A stretch of 64,000 nt of DNA, taken from Sideroxyarcus sp. (lineage in GTDB: Bacteria; Pseudomonadota; Gammaproteobacteria; Burkholderiales; Gallionellaceae). Under the pieces are notes generated by a model that had not been told where the DNA came from, ran no database searches, and worked only from the letters and a program-made list of their open reading frames with translations. Position 1 is the stretch's first letter. Every line of letters begins with the position of its first letter. Location: assembly GCA_030652215.1 (NCBI GenBank), contig JAUSBC010000005.1, positions 62,001 through 126,000 of the forward strand, given 5' to 3'. The translations under genes were made by a program, and so were the position numbers. Below are positions 16,797 through 24,601 of the stretch, one piece after another.

Positions 16797-19190
16797 ATGG
16801 CAATTCAGGGACAAGGCAATGCGAACGATATGGGGCTGCGGCTGGAGTTCACCAAGAACCTAAACCAGGTCACCAACAAGATCCACGCCACCAGCAACAT
16901 CGACGAGATCATGCTGGACGTCAGCAAGGACATATGCACCCTGTTCAATGCGGACCGCCTGACCATATACGTGGTGGGCGACGACAAGGCATCGCTGATT
17001 TCCAAGGTCAAGACCGGCTTGAATTCGTTCAAGGACCTCAAATTGCCCATCGCCGAACAGAGCATCGCGGGCTATGCGGCCTTTCGCAAGAAAATGCTCA
17101 ACCTCAAGGATGTTTACGACGAGCACGAACTGGCGGCATACAGCACGACCCTGCGCTTTCTGCAGGACGTAGACCGCCGCACCGGATATCGCACCAAGCA
17201 GATGCTGGTCGCGCCCATCGTCGACGCCGAAGGGAGCGACCTGATCGGCGTGATGCAGGTCATCAACAACAAGGCCGGCGTGCCGTTCCCGTCCATGGTG
17301 GAAGAGGGCGCGCGCGAACTGACGCAGACGCTGGCGGTCGCGCTCAAGCAGCGCCAACAGCAGGCGGGTACGGTCAAGACCAAATACGACTACCTCGTCT
17401 CCGACGCGGTGATGTCCGCCGCCGAGTTCGAACTGGCCACGCGCACCGCGCGGCGCAAGGGCGTGGATGTGGAGGACGTGCTGCTGGACGAATTCCAGGT
17501 CAAGCCGGATGCCTTGGGCAAGGCCTTGTCCAGCTTCTTCGGCGTACCGTACGAGCCGTACAAATCGGACCGGATCAAACCCTCCGAGTTGCTGCGCAAT
17601 CTCAGGCGCGAGTATGTGGAGACCAGTCACTGGGTGCCGGTGGACGATACCTCCGAAGGCGTGGTCATCCTGACCACCGACCCGGAGCGGATACAAGCCT
17701 CGCGCGTGGTCAACAACATCTTTCCCAAGAACCGGTTGATCTACAAAGTCTGTACGCAGCGCGAATTCAAGTCCACGCTCGACCAGTTCTACGGCGGTGG
17801 CGGGAATAGCGTGGGCGATACCACGGGCAGCTTCGAAGATTTGGGGTCGATGGACGATTTGCTGACCTCGATGGCCGGAGAAGAAGAAGAAACAAACGGT
17901 GCCAGCCAGGACGATGTCAGTGCGGCGGCGGACAATGAACTGGTCAAGCTGGTCAACAAGATCATCATCGACGCCTACAAGATGGGTGCATCGGATATTC
18001 ACGTCGAGCCCCAGCCCGGCAAGGGCAAGACGGGCATACGTCTGCGCAAGGACGGTTCGCTGCTGAACTACATCGAGGTGCCCGCCACTTACCGCAACGC
18101 ACTGGTCACGCGCCTGAAGATCATGTGTGATCTCGACATCTCCGAAAAACGCAAACCGCAGGACGGCAAGATCAAATTCAAGAAATACGGACCGCTGGAC
18201 ATCGAGCTGCGCGTGGCAACCATTCCTTCGCAGGGCGGCGTGGAAGATGTGGTGATGCGTATTCTGGCGTCTGGCGAGCCCATCCCGCTGGACAATATGG
18301 GTTTCTCGGCGCGCAATCTGGACTTGGTCAAGAAGACCATCAACAAGCCTTATGGCCTGTTCTTCGTGTGCGGCCCGACCGGTTCCGGAAAAACCACCAC
18401 GTTGCACTCCATCCTGAAACACATCAACAAGCCTGATACCAAGATATGGACGGTTGAAGATCCGGTGGAAATCACGCAGAAAGGCCTGCGTCAGGTGCAG
18501 GTCAACAAAAAGGCCGGACTCGACTTTGCTTCCATCATGCGTTCCTTCCTGCGTGCAGACCCTGACGTGATCATGGTCGGTGAAATGCGCGACAAGGAGA
18601 CAGTGTCCACCGGCATTGAGGCATCGCTCACCGGCCACCTGGTGTTCGCTACTTTGCACACCAACAGCGCGCCGGAATCCATCATCCGCCTGCTCGACAT
18701 GGGTATGGACCCCTTCAACTTCGCCGATGCCCTGCTCGGCATCCTAGCGCAACGTTTGGCCAAGCGTCTATGCAAAGACTGCAAGAAGGCGCATATTGCC
18801 TCCCAGGAAGAGATCAAGGCGCTGCTCACCGAATATGCCGAGGAAATGCGCAGCACCGAGACTTGGAAAAAGGATCCCAACCTCGCGTTCAAGAACCTGT
18901 ACGCGGAATGGGTCAAGCTGTTCGGCGACGACAAGGGGCAGATCACCCTGTACGAAAAGGTTGGTTGCGAGAAGTGCTCGGGTACGGGTTACCGTGGACG
19001 CGTTGGTTTGCATGAGTTGCTGATCGGCACCGACCCGGTGAAGAAAGCCATCCAGGAGCACGCGCGGGTCGCCGAGCTGTTCGCGCTGGCACTGGAAGAA
19101 GGCATGCGCACCCTGAAGCAGGACGGTATCGAAAAGGTACTGGGTGGCATCACCGACATCCATCAGGTGCGTGCCGTTTGCATCAAGTGA
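16797..19190 (+). CDS. GAF-domain GspE/PilB-type secretion/pilus ATPase
   Basis: A 797-residue protein. Residues about 15-185 form a GAF domain; about 195-345 resemble the N-terminal domain of GspE/PilB ATPases; about 375-790 form the hexameric ATPase core. Visible motifs: GPTGSGKTTTLHS (Walker A near 525), the Asp box VEDPVE, DPDVIMVGEMRD (Walker B), the His box GHLVFATLHTN, and a C4 zinc site (CKDC near 658, CEKC near 723) typical of PilB/GspE rather than PilT. The usual RLGxxL c-di-GMP-binding signature of MshEN domains is not evident. No pilC, pilD or gsp genes lie nearby. The GAF fusion and the signalling neighbourhood suggest that pilus extension is controlled by a small ligand. Confidence 0.9.
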   Translation: MAIQGQGNANDMGLRLEFTKNLNQVTNKIHATSNIDEIMLDVSKDICTLFNADRLTIYVVGDDKASLISKVKTGLNSFKDLKLPIAEQSIAGYAAFRKKMLNLKDVYDEHELAAYSTTLRFLQDVDRRTGYRTKQMLVAPIVDAEGSDLIGVMQVINNKAGVPFPSMVEEGARELTQTLAVALKQRQQQAGTVKTKYDYLVSDAVMSAAEFELATRTARRKGVDVEDVLLDEFQVKPDALGKALSSFFGVPYEPYKSDRIKPSELLRNLRREYVETSHWVPVDDTSEGVVILTTDPERIQASRVVNNIFPKNRLIYKVCTQREFKSTLDQFYGGGGNSVGDTTGSFEDLGSMDDLLTSMAGEEEETNGASQDDVSAAADNELVKLVNKIIIDAYKMGASDIHVEPQPGKGKTGIRLRKDGSLLNYIEVPATYRNALVTRLKIMCDLDISEKRKPQDGKIKFKKYGPLDIELRVATIPSQGGVEDVVMRILASGEPIPLDNMGFSARNLDLVKKTINKPYGLFFVCGPTGSGKTTTLHSILKHINKPDTKIWTVEDPVEITQKGLRQVQVNKKAGLDFASIMRSFLRADPDVIMVGEMRDKETVSTGIEASLTGHLVFATLHTNSAPESIIRLLDMGMDPFNFADALLGILAQRLAKRLCKDCKKAHIASQEEIKALLTEYAEEMRSTETWKKDPNLAFKNLYAEWVKLFGDDKGQITLYEKVGCEKCSGTGYRGRVGLHELLIGTDPVKKAIQEHARVAELFALALEEGMRTLKQDGIEKVLGGITDIHQVRAVCIK

Positions 19191-19200
19191 AGAGGGCGCA

Positions 19201-20835
19201 GTGGAAACCGGCAAGGTCCAAACCTATATAGCGCAAGAGCAGGCACAGCGCGCCATGCTGGAAAGCCTGCTCAACCGCGTCAACGACCTCAACGCCATCG
19301 GCGCTGCGCTGTCCAGCGAGCGCGACATCAACCGCTTGCTGGAAACCATACTGGAGGCGGCCAAGAAGATCACCAACGCCGATGCCGGGACGCTGTACCT
19401 GGTCGATGCCGACAAGCAGGTGCTGACCTTCGAAATTCTGCACAATGACTCGCTCAATATCCGCATGGGCGGCACCTCCGGCAACCCGATCCCGTTCTAC
19501 CCCATCGCGCTGTACCACGAAGGCGAGCCGAATCTGGCTATGGTGGTGAGTTACTCCGTATTGCGCGGCGAGACCGTCAATATCCCGGATGCCTACATTG
19601 CCGAAGGCTTCGACTTTTCCGGCACCAAGAGTTTCGACGCCAAAACCGGCTATCGTTCGCGCTCGTTCCTGTCCGTGCCGATGCGCAACCACGAGCAGGA
19701 AATCATCGGCGTGCTGCAACTCATCAATGCGCTCGACGAAACGACGCGTGAGGTCAACCAGTTTTCCAAGGACGACCAGCAACTGCTCGAATCGCTGGCA
19801 TCGCAGGCCGCCATCGCACTAAGCAACCGGCGCCTGATCCAGCAACTCGAAGAGCTGTTCGAATCCCTGATCAATCTGATCAACACCGCCATCGACGATA
19901 AATCGCCCTACACCGGCGGACATTGCGCGCGCGTTCCCGCGCTGACCATGATGCTGGCGGAAGCGGCGAACCGCACCAAGCTGGGCGCGCTCAAAGATTT
20001 CAACCTGACCGACAAGGACCGCTACGAGCTCAAGATCGCCGGGCTGCTGCACGACTGCGGCAAAATCACCACGCCTGTGCACGTGGTAGACAAATCCACC
20101 AAGCTGCAAACCATTTTCGACCGCATCCATCTGCTAGACACGCGCTTCGAGGTGCTCAAGCGCGACGCCGAGATTGAAATGCTCAAGGGAAACCGGACGA
20201 ACGCAGATTACGAAGCGCACATCCGGCAACTGGACAGCGACCGCGAATTCTTGCGTCAGGGCAATATCGGCTCGGAAAAAATGCAGGATGCCGATATCGC
20301 GCGCGTTAAGCAGATCGCCCTGTACCGGTGGCGCAACGAAGCAGGTCAGACGGCGGACTTCCTGAGTGCGGAAGAAGTGGAAAACCTCACCATCCGCGCC
20401 GGCACGCTCACCGCAGCCGAGCGCGAAATCATCAATCATCACATCAACGTCACCATCAAGATGCTGGAAGCGTTGCCCTGGCCCAGACATCTCAGGCATG
20501 TGCCGGAATACGCGGGTGGACACCACGAACGCATGGACGGCAAAGGCTATCCCAACGGGCTTACGCGCGAGCAAATGTCGATACAGGCGCGGGTCATGGG
20601 CATTGCCGACATCTTCGAGGCACTGACCGCCAAGGATCGTCCCTACAAGGAAGGCAAGACGCTCACCGAGTCCTTGAATATCCTGGGCAAGTTCAAGGAA
20701 AACGGCCACATCGACCCGGACCTGTTCAATGTGTTCATCCGCGAAAAGGTCTATCTCGCCTATGCCCGGCAATTCCTCAAGCCGGAGCAGATCGACGCGG
20801 TGGATGAGAGCAGGATTCCTGGCTATGTTCCTTAG
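19201..20835 (+). CDS. GAF / HD-GYP domain protein, probable c-di-GMP phosphodiesterase
   Basis: I start at GTG 19201, behind GAGGG at 19192, giving 544 residues; an in-frame ATG at 19144 would overlap the previous gene heavily. Residues about 20-200 form a GAF domain. From about 220 it is an HD-GYP domain with the catalytic LLHDCGK near 282 and HHERMDGKGYPNGL near 440. HD-GYP enzymes hydrolyse c-di-GMP, and the GYP signature is intact. The HD and HHE motifs are about 157 residues apart, roughly twice the usual distance, due to a charged helical insertion (about 315-400). Last gene of the signalling cluster, with a hairpin terminator behind it. Confidence 0.9.
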   Translation: METGKVQTYIAQEQAQRAMLESLLNRVNDLNAIGAALSSERDINRLLETILEAAKKITNADAGTLYLVDADKQVLTFEILHNDSLNIRMGGTSGNPIPFYPIALYHEGEPNLAMVVSYSVLRGETVNIPDAYIAEGFDFSGTKSFDAKTGYRSRSFLSVPMRNHEQEIIGVLQLINALDETTREVNQFSKDDQQLLESLASQAAIALSNRRLIQQLEELFESLINLINTAIDDKSPYTGGHCARVPALTMMLAEAANRTKLGALKDFNLTDKDRYELKIAGLLHDCGKITTPVHVVDKSTKLQTIFDRIHLLDTRFEVLKRDAEIEMLKGNRTNADYEAHIRQLDSDREFLRQGNIGSEKMQDADIARVKQIALYRWRNEAGQTADFLSAEEVENLTIRAGTLTAAEREIINHHINVTIKMLEALPWPRHLRHVPEYAGGHHERMDGKGYPNGLTREQMSIQARVMGIADIFEALTAKDRPYKEGKTLTESLNILGKFKENGHIDPDLFNVFIREKVYLAYARQFLKPEQIDAVDESRIPGYVP

Positions 20836-20860
20836 TATTGGCCCTTTCGGAAATAGTGAC

Positions 20861-20892
20861 AAAAAACGTCAGTATGCTGACGCATTTTGTTT
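20861..20892 (+). terminator. Terminator after the signalling cluster
   Basis: CGTCAG (20867-20872), loop TATG, CTGACG (20877-20882), flanked by an A-run on the left and CATTTTGTTT on the right. Position 25 bp after the HD-GYP stop fits an intrinsic terminator. Confidence 0.6.
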
Positions 20893-20976
20893 CACATGCG
20901 TATCGATTTGAGCTTGGATATGCTCAAATAAGCCGTCAAGCCAATAACAGCGGCATTCCGGTGTGGGTTTACCGCT

Positions 20977-20992
20977 TGGCACGCGTTCTGCT
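20977..20992 (+). promoter_or_regulatory. Sigma54-type promoter of the first pilin gene
   Basis: TGGCACGCGTTCTGCT matches the RpoN consensus TGGCACGNNNNTTGCW with one mismatch and has the strict 10-bp gap between the GG (-24) and GC (-12) elements. The start site would be near 21003, about 57 nt before the pilin ATG. Pilin genes are classic sigma54/PilR targets. Confidence 0.8.
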
Positions 20993-21059
20993 ACTATGCA
21001 CATGCACACCTTGTGTGTAGCCCGCAACGGCAACCTTCAAATATTATGAGGAGAACAAA

Positions 21060-21518
21060 ATGAAACAAGTTCAAAAAGGTTTCACCCTGATCGAACTGAT
21101 GATCGTGGTTGCGATTATCGGTATCTTGGCGGCGATTGCAATTCCGCAGTATTCCGACTACACATCCCGCACGCGTGCTTCTGGTGCAGCTCAAGAGTTG
21201 AATTCCCTGAAAACCGCGATGGCCGAATGCTTCCAAGTGGACGGTGCATGGACTAACTGTGCAACCATGGGCGCTGGTAACATCCCGACCGTCGACTTGA
21301 CGAAGTTTATTACAGCCGTGGCAGTTGATCCCGCCACTGGTGTGATCACGTCCACGACTGGTGCCACTACCACTGCCGGAGTTGGTTTGACTTATGTCTT
21401 GACCCCGCCAACGGCTGCAGCAATGATCGGAAAGGCCAATATGCCTTGGACCGCAAGCGGCACGATTTGTACCACTGCCTCCCGTGGCTTGAAAGCTGGC
21501 CAAGGTGGTTGCCCGTAA
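21060..21518 (+). CDS. pilA: Type IV pilin (first of two tandem copies)
   Basis: A 152-residue type IVa prepilin. The short leader MKQVQKG is cut after Gly7 by prepilin peptidase, leaving N-methylated Phe, and the hydrophobic helix [18 protein letters not shown] with the conserved Glu5 follows. Four Cys residues in the globular part could form two disulfides. The start has GAGGAG upstream. It is the major-pilin type, assembled by a PilB-like ATPase. It is about 90% identical to the second copy 183 bp downstream, differing mainly at Asp33/His, Thr35/Ile and the C-terminal CTTASRG segment. It has its own sigma54-type promoter and a hairpin terminator behind it. Confidence 0.95.
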   Translation: MKQVQKGFTLIELMIVVAIIGILAAIAIPQYSDYTSRTRASGAAQELNSLKTAMAECFQVDGAWTNCATMGAGNIPTVDLTKFITAVAVDPATGVITSTTGATTTAGVGLTYVLTPPTAAAMIGKANMPWTASGTICTTASRGLKAGQGGCP

Positions 21519-21577
21519 TATGAACTAGCGGGGCGTACCATGATCACCAGTCGCCCGGCTGTTTCATAACACTCAAG

Positions 21578-21607
21578 CCCTGTCCCTCGCAAGGGGATGG
21601 GGTTTTT
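21578..21607 (+). terminator. Terminator between the two pilin genes
   Basis: CCCTGTCCCT, loop CGCA, AGGGGATGGG and a T-run (21603-21607). The stem has two central mismatches but the T-run is good. It would let the two pilins be expressed at different levels. Confidence 0.65.
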
Positions 21608-21700
21608 CTTTGAATGATGTAAAAACAAGAAAGTGGAGTGTCCATTGTTGTCTTTCTTCCGCTTTTATATTTTTTTCAAGATTTGTTTCGGGAGAGAAAA

Positions 21701-22159
21701 ATGAAACAAGTTCAAAAAGGTTTTACCCTGATCGAACTGATGATCGTGGTCGCGATTATCGGCATTCTGGCGGCGATAGCGATACCGCAATATTCCCACT
21801 ACATATCACGCACGCGCGCTTCAGGCGCGGCGGAAGAAATTAACTCCCTGAAAACTGCGATGGCCGAATGCTTCCAAGTGGACGGTGCATGGACTAACTG
21901 TGCAACCATGGGCGCTGGTAACATCCCGACCGTTGACACAACGAAGTTTATTACAGCCGTGGCAGTTGATGCCGCCACTGGAGTGATTACGTCTACGACT
22001 GGCGCCACTACCATTGCCGGAGTTGGTTTGACTTATATCTTGACCCCGCCAACTGCTGCAGCAATGATCGGAAAGGCCAATATGCCTTGGACGGCCACCG
22101 GCACCATCTGTGATCCAATCCGAGGCCTGAAATCTGGCCACGGAGGTTGCAGCTACTAA
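21701..22159 (+). CDS. Type IV pilin (second tandem copy)
   Basis: A 152-residue prepilin from ATG 21701 with GGGAGAG upstream; it has the same [13 protein letters not shown] leader and N-terminal helix as the first copy. The proteins differ at roughly 15 positions. The DNA of the middle and 3' parts is almost identical while third-position changes accumulate in the 5' part, which suggests a recent duplication or gene conversion. The C-terminus ends GGCSY instead of GGCP, keeping the last Cys. The upstream region keeps TGG-N8-TTG at the right spacing (21634-21647) but lacks the -12 GC, so a sigma54 promoter here would be weak or dead. Its 3' end is 3 bp from the convergent tfpZ-like gene. Confidence 0.93.
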   Translation: MKQVQKGFTLIELMIVVAIIGILAAIAIPQYSHYISRTRASGAAEEINSLKTAMAECFQVDGAWTNCATMGAGNIPTVDTTKFITAVAVDAATGVITSTTGATTIAGVGLTYILTPPTAAAMIGKANMPWTATGTICDPIRGLKSGHGGCSY

Positions 22160-22162
22160 GTG

Positions 22163-22945
22163 TCAGGGTGCTTCTTGATGCTTCGCGATGCCGGGTTTGA
22201 TGTCCAGAATGTCTACCATGTTACCGCTGCTTGCATCGATTACGGCTGTCAGCGGTTTGTTGTCGCTGGTCACAGGCAAGTAGCGCAACTTGTCCGCGTT
22301 GCGAGGCGATTGCGCCAGGTATTTTTTCAGTCTCTCCTTGTCTTCGGACTCAAGGGCTAAGTCGGCCAAAGGTCTGCTTTCCTTGAGAACCTGCTGTCGC
22401 TTGTCGGAATAAGGCACGTAATATTTCGGGTAGTGCTGGATACCAATTCCCAGAAAGCGGGTAAAGGCAATGTCGGATTGTTCTTGGGGGTCGGCAGGAG
22501 GTTCTGCAGCAACAAGCACGGGGCCAGTCAAGCTGAAATGACGGAAAGATTCAATGCTAGCCTTTGCCAAGTTCTTTTCGTCGATATCAACGGCAGAGAC
22601 TACCGAGAACTCTTGTCCTGTGAACACGATGAACGCTGGGCGCGCGGCGTACATGGTGTGGATGCCATAACCCAGTGCTCCCAGTTGTAAAGCGACTACA
22701 ACGGACAAGTCAAAAACCAGTCCCTTTTTTCGGGTGTCGAAAATAATTAAAGTAATCAAAGGCCCAAGAACTATATCCACGCCGACGATCAGCGCGGCCA
22801 AATTTTCGCCGCCCAACGCTGTGAAAAGAGGTGGTGGATACCACAAGGCGAGCATAATCAATAAAACTAGCGCGGCGATTGCGGCGCTGATTGCCAAGTG
22901 CGTTGAAGCTGCTTTGTAGCGGGATATGTTTTTCAATGTTATCAA
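22163..22945 (-). CDS. TfpX/TfpZ-type pilin accessory membrane protein
   Basis: About 260 residues. I favour TTG at 22945 as start because AGAGGT lies about 7 nt before it and the sequence then begins like TfpZ proteins (ISRYKAASTHLAIS); a TTG at 22975 is an alternative. An N-terminal membrane helix leads to LWYPPPLFTALGG, a family hallmark, then further helices (LIVGVDIVLGPLITLIIF, and one near residue 80). A polar periplasmic domain of about 150 residues follows. TfpX/TfpZ proteins are encoded beside type IV pilin genes and act in pilin assembly or stability. It is convergent with the second pilin, unlike the co-directional arrangement common elsewhere. Confidence 0.8.
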   Translation of the reverse strand: MITLKNISRYKAASTHLAISAAIAALVLLIMLALWYPPPLFTALGGENLAALIVGVDIVLGPLITLIIFDTRKKGLVFDLSVVVALQLGALGYGIHTMYAARPAFIVFTGQEFSVVSAVDIDEKNLAKASIESFRHFSLTGPVLVAAEPPADPQEQSDIAFTRFLGIGIQHYPKYYVPYSDKRQQVLKESRPLADLALESEDKERLKKYLAQSPRNADKLRYLPVTSDNKPLTAVIDASSGNMVDILDIKPGIAKHQEAP

Positions 22946-23300
22946 TTTGTTACCTCTGATAAGCGGATTCGACAAATGATCATCGTCCGGGTAGTCGCAT
23001 CGTAAAGATCACAGCTATTACGCATTTTTTCACTTCGCAGCAGCCCTGTTCCGCGCAAAGTTGTTTGCCTGTCTCGGCAATATATAAACTAATTGCTGAA
23101 TGAAGGTCAACCTAGCGTGGGGAAAATTTATTTTATTGAACACTCCATTTTCCGGAATAGGCGAGAATGCCCCAAATAATGTGCCACATTGATATTCAGT
23201 AACATCCAAGCCGATTTCTTGCGGAATGCCGTCGTGAGGATTGCATAACATACTGTATAAATTAAATATTAGCGCAACAAAAAATATTTAATAAATAGCC

Positions 23301-23327
23301 TAAAGTTTTGCAAGCTCCGGCCGATAC
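23301..23327 (+). promoter_or_regulatory. Sigma28 (FliA) promoter upstream of flhDC
   Basis: TAAAGTTT (exact -35), 11-bp spacer, GCCGATAC (7 of 8 for GCCGATAA). Expected start near 23334, about 205 bp before flhD and just upstream of the strong hairpin. It either feeds FliA activity back on flhDC or makes a short hairpin-terminated RNA. Confidence 0.75.
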
Positions 23328-23333
23328 ATAGAC

Positions 23334-23424
23334 TGTAAGCTTAACTGCGTCCCCTCGCGTTGGCTTGCGCAAACCAAGACACCCCTGCAGGCGCAAAGCC
23401 CGCAGGGGTGTCTTGGCTATTTTG
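23334..23424 (+). ncRNA. Possible FliA-dependent small RNA or flhDC leader
   Basis: A transcript from the sigma28-like promoter would run into the 15-bp hairpin at 23374-23416, followed by CTATTTTG. If that terminates transcription, the product is an RNA of about 90 nt. If not, it is the 5' end of a long flhDC leader. No known RNA family recognised; this is inference from promoter plus hairpin only. Confidence 0.25.
23374..23416. terminator. Strong hairpin, terminator-like, before flhD
   Basis: CCAAGACACCCCTGC (23374-23388) and GCAGGGGTGTCTTGG (23402-23416) are perfect 15-bp complements. After one A/C mismatch the loop adds a GGC/GCC pair around GCAAA. On the plus strand it is followed by CTATTTTG, a poor but usable T-tract; on the minus strand by GGTTT. 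It could be a terminator, an attenuator or a protective RNA end. Confidence 0.6.
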
Positions 23425-23538
23425 TAGGTCTTCTTCCTACACGATAATCGGAAGATATCGGATGTTTTCCTAGGACTATTTCCCCGAAGATGCAAGCGTC
23501 GAAACAGGACATCACCATGTTCAAGCGAGGGGAAAGCA

Positions 23539-23859
23539 ATGAACGCAAATCAAATGCACGAGGAAATCAAGGAAACCAACCTTTCATACATGTTGTTGGC
23601 GCAGCAGATGATACGCGACGACAAAGCCAGTGCGATTTTTCGCCTGGGGGTGAGTGAAGAGCTGGCTGATCTGATCGTCGGTCTGTCATCGGCACAAATG
23701 CTCAAAATGGCGGCGTCCAACATGTTGCTGTGCCGCTTCCGCTTCGATGAGCGTCTGCTGCTGAATATGGTTACCGACTACAACAAGGACCGGATGATGT
23801 CGCAGGCGCATGCCACCATCCTGATGGCAGGGCAACCCGCCGAAGTGCTGGCGCTCTGA
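23539..23859 (+). CDS. flhD: Flagellar master regulator FlhD
   Basis: A 106-residue helical protein with FlhD features (EEIKETNLSYMLLAQQMIRDDKA at residues 8-30, AIFRLG, LLCRFRF). FlhD binds FlhC to form the D4C2 activator of class II flagellar operons. Start ATG 23539 behind GAGGGGAAA. flhC follows after 14 bp. The Cys at residue 65 matches the Cys that links FlhD dimers in enterobacteria. Upstream lie a sigma28-like promoter and a strong hairpin, so expression may be tuned by FliA and by RNA structure. Confidence 0.95.
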   Translation: MNANQMHEEIKETNLSYMLLAQQMIRDDKASAIFRLGVSEELADLIVGLSSAQMLKMAASNMLLCRFRFDERLLLNMVTDYNKDRMMSQAHATILMAGQPAEVLAL

Positions 23860-23873
23860 GCCGGGTGGCTGCC

Positions 23874-24416
23874 ATGCGAAACAAGAGCGTAGTGAACGAG
23901 GCCCGCGAGATCCAGATTGCGGTCGATCTCATCGAAATGGGCGCGCGCCTGCAGTTATTGCAGGAGGAAACGGACATCAGCCGCGAGCGCTTGCTGCGTT
24001 TGTACAAGGAAGTCAAAGGCGAATCGCCTTCCAAGGGCATGCTGCCGTACTCGACCGACTGGTTCATGAGCTGGCTGCCCAATATCCATTCTTCACTCTT
24101 TATGGGGATACACCAGTACCTGGTGAGGAATGCCAATGTGTCCGGCGTTGAAGCGCTGATCAAGAGTTACCGTTTGTACCTGGAGCAGGTCTCGGTCACG
24201 ACGGGGGAGAGTGTGTTGAGCATCACCCGCGCCTGGTTCCTGATTCGCTTTTTCGATGCGCGCATGCTGCAACTGACCACCTGCAAGGAATGCGGCGGTG
24301 AATTTGTGGTGCATACCAACGAACTTTGTGAGAATTACGCCTGCGGCATCTGCCGTCCTCCGTCCCGGGCGGGGAAAACGAAAAAGGCTGCGCAAGCAGA
24401 AGCAGCGACCGTCTAA
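23874..24416 (+). CDS. flhC: Flagellar master regulator FlhC
   Basis: 180 residues from ATG 23874; a GTG at 23865 is possible but adds only three residues. FlhC features include the N-terminal helices (AREIQIAVDLIEMGARLQLLQ), SPSKGMLPYSTDWFM, and a zinc site from four Cys (CKEC near 138 and CENYACGIC near 155). It supplies most DNA contacts of the FlhD4C2 complex. The Ala/Lys-rich C-terminal tail is somewhat long. Its stop codon TAA is part of the -35 element of a sigma28-like promoter for motAB. Confidence 0.95.
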   Translation: MRNKSVVNEAREIQIAVDLIEMGARLQLLQEETDISRERLLRLYKEVKGESPSKGMLPYSTDWFMSWLPNIHSSLFMGIHQYLVRNANVSGVEALIKSYRLYLEQVSVTTGESVLSITRAWFLIRFFDARMLQLTTCKECGGEFVVHTNELCENYACGICRPPSRAGKTKKAAQAEAATV

Positions 24417-24440
24417 AGTTAACACTTCAAGCGCCGCTAC
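24414..24440 (+). promoter_or_regulatory. Sigma28 (FliA) promoter of motAB
   Basis: TAAAGTTA (7 of 8), 11-bp spacer, GCCGCTAC (6 of 8). The first three bases are the flhC stop codon. Start expected near 24447, about 155 nt before motA. Motor genes are typical class III FliA targets. Confidence 0.75.
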
Positions 24441-24470
24441 TACTGACTCGGAGTATCAGCAGTGGCGGCG
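24432..24470 (+). terminator. Hairpin after flhDC
   Basis: CGCCGCTACTACTGA (24432-24446) pairs with TCAGCAGTGGCGGCG (24456-24470), 15 bp with two G-U pairs in RNA. The tail TTGTTGCG is a poor T-tract, so termination may be partial. It overlaps the -10 element of the motAB promoter, so only transcripts from upstream would form it. Confidence 0.5.
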
Positions 24471-24601
24471 TTGTTGCGTCTGCAGTTGCTGAAAAGCCGA
24501 AATGCCTGTGAATTCGCGCCTTGTTCCCTGTATGAACAAGGCGACTAACTGCTACGATGCCAACATAACTTGGACGGGTGTCGACTCAGGGGAGCGTAAC
24601 T

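Larger units (their letters stand above)
22946..23538. other. AT-richer intergenic region before flhDC
   Basis: 593 bp between the divergent tfpZ-like and flhD genes. It is visibly richer in A+T than the surrounding genes from about 23040 to 23300. Minus-strand frames here have no plausible start context or recognisable motif, so I annotate no protein. It holds a sigma28-like promoter (23301-23327), a very strong hairpin (23374-23416), and a leader before flhD with several GGA motifs, which could be CsrA contact points in a system where flhDC is often under CsrA control. Confidence 0.6.

Noticed and set aside
19144-19200. Upstream ATG start for the HD-GYP gene
   Set aside because: It would overlap the ATPase gene by 47 bp, lacks a ribosome site, and adds 19 residues that read as out-of-frame ATPase sequence.
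23030-23251. 73-codon minus-strand frame in the region before flhDC
   Set aside because: No start context and no recognisable motif; lies in AT-rich non-coding DNA.
23262-23495. 77-codon minus-strand frame overlapping the strong hairpin
   Set aside because: It starts from TTG without a ribosome site and runs through the perfect inverted repeat; not gene-like.
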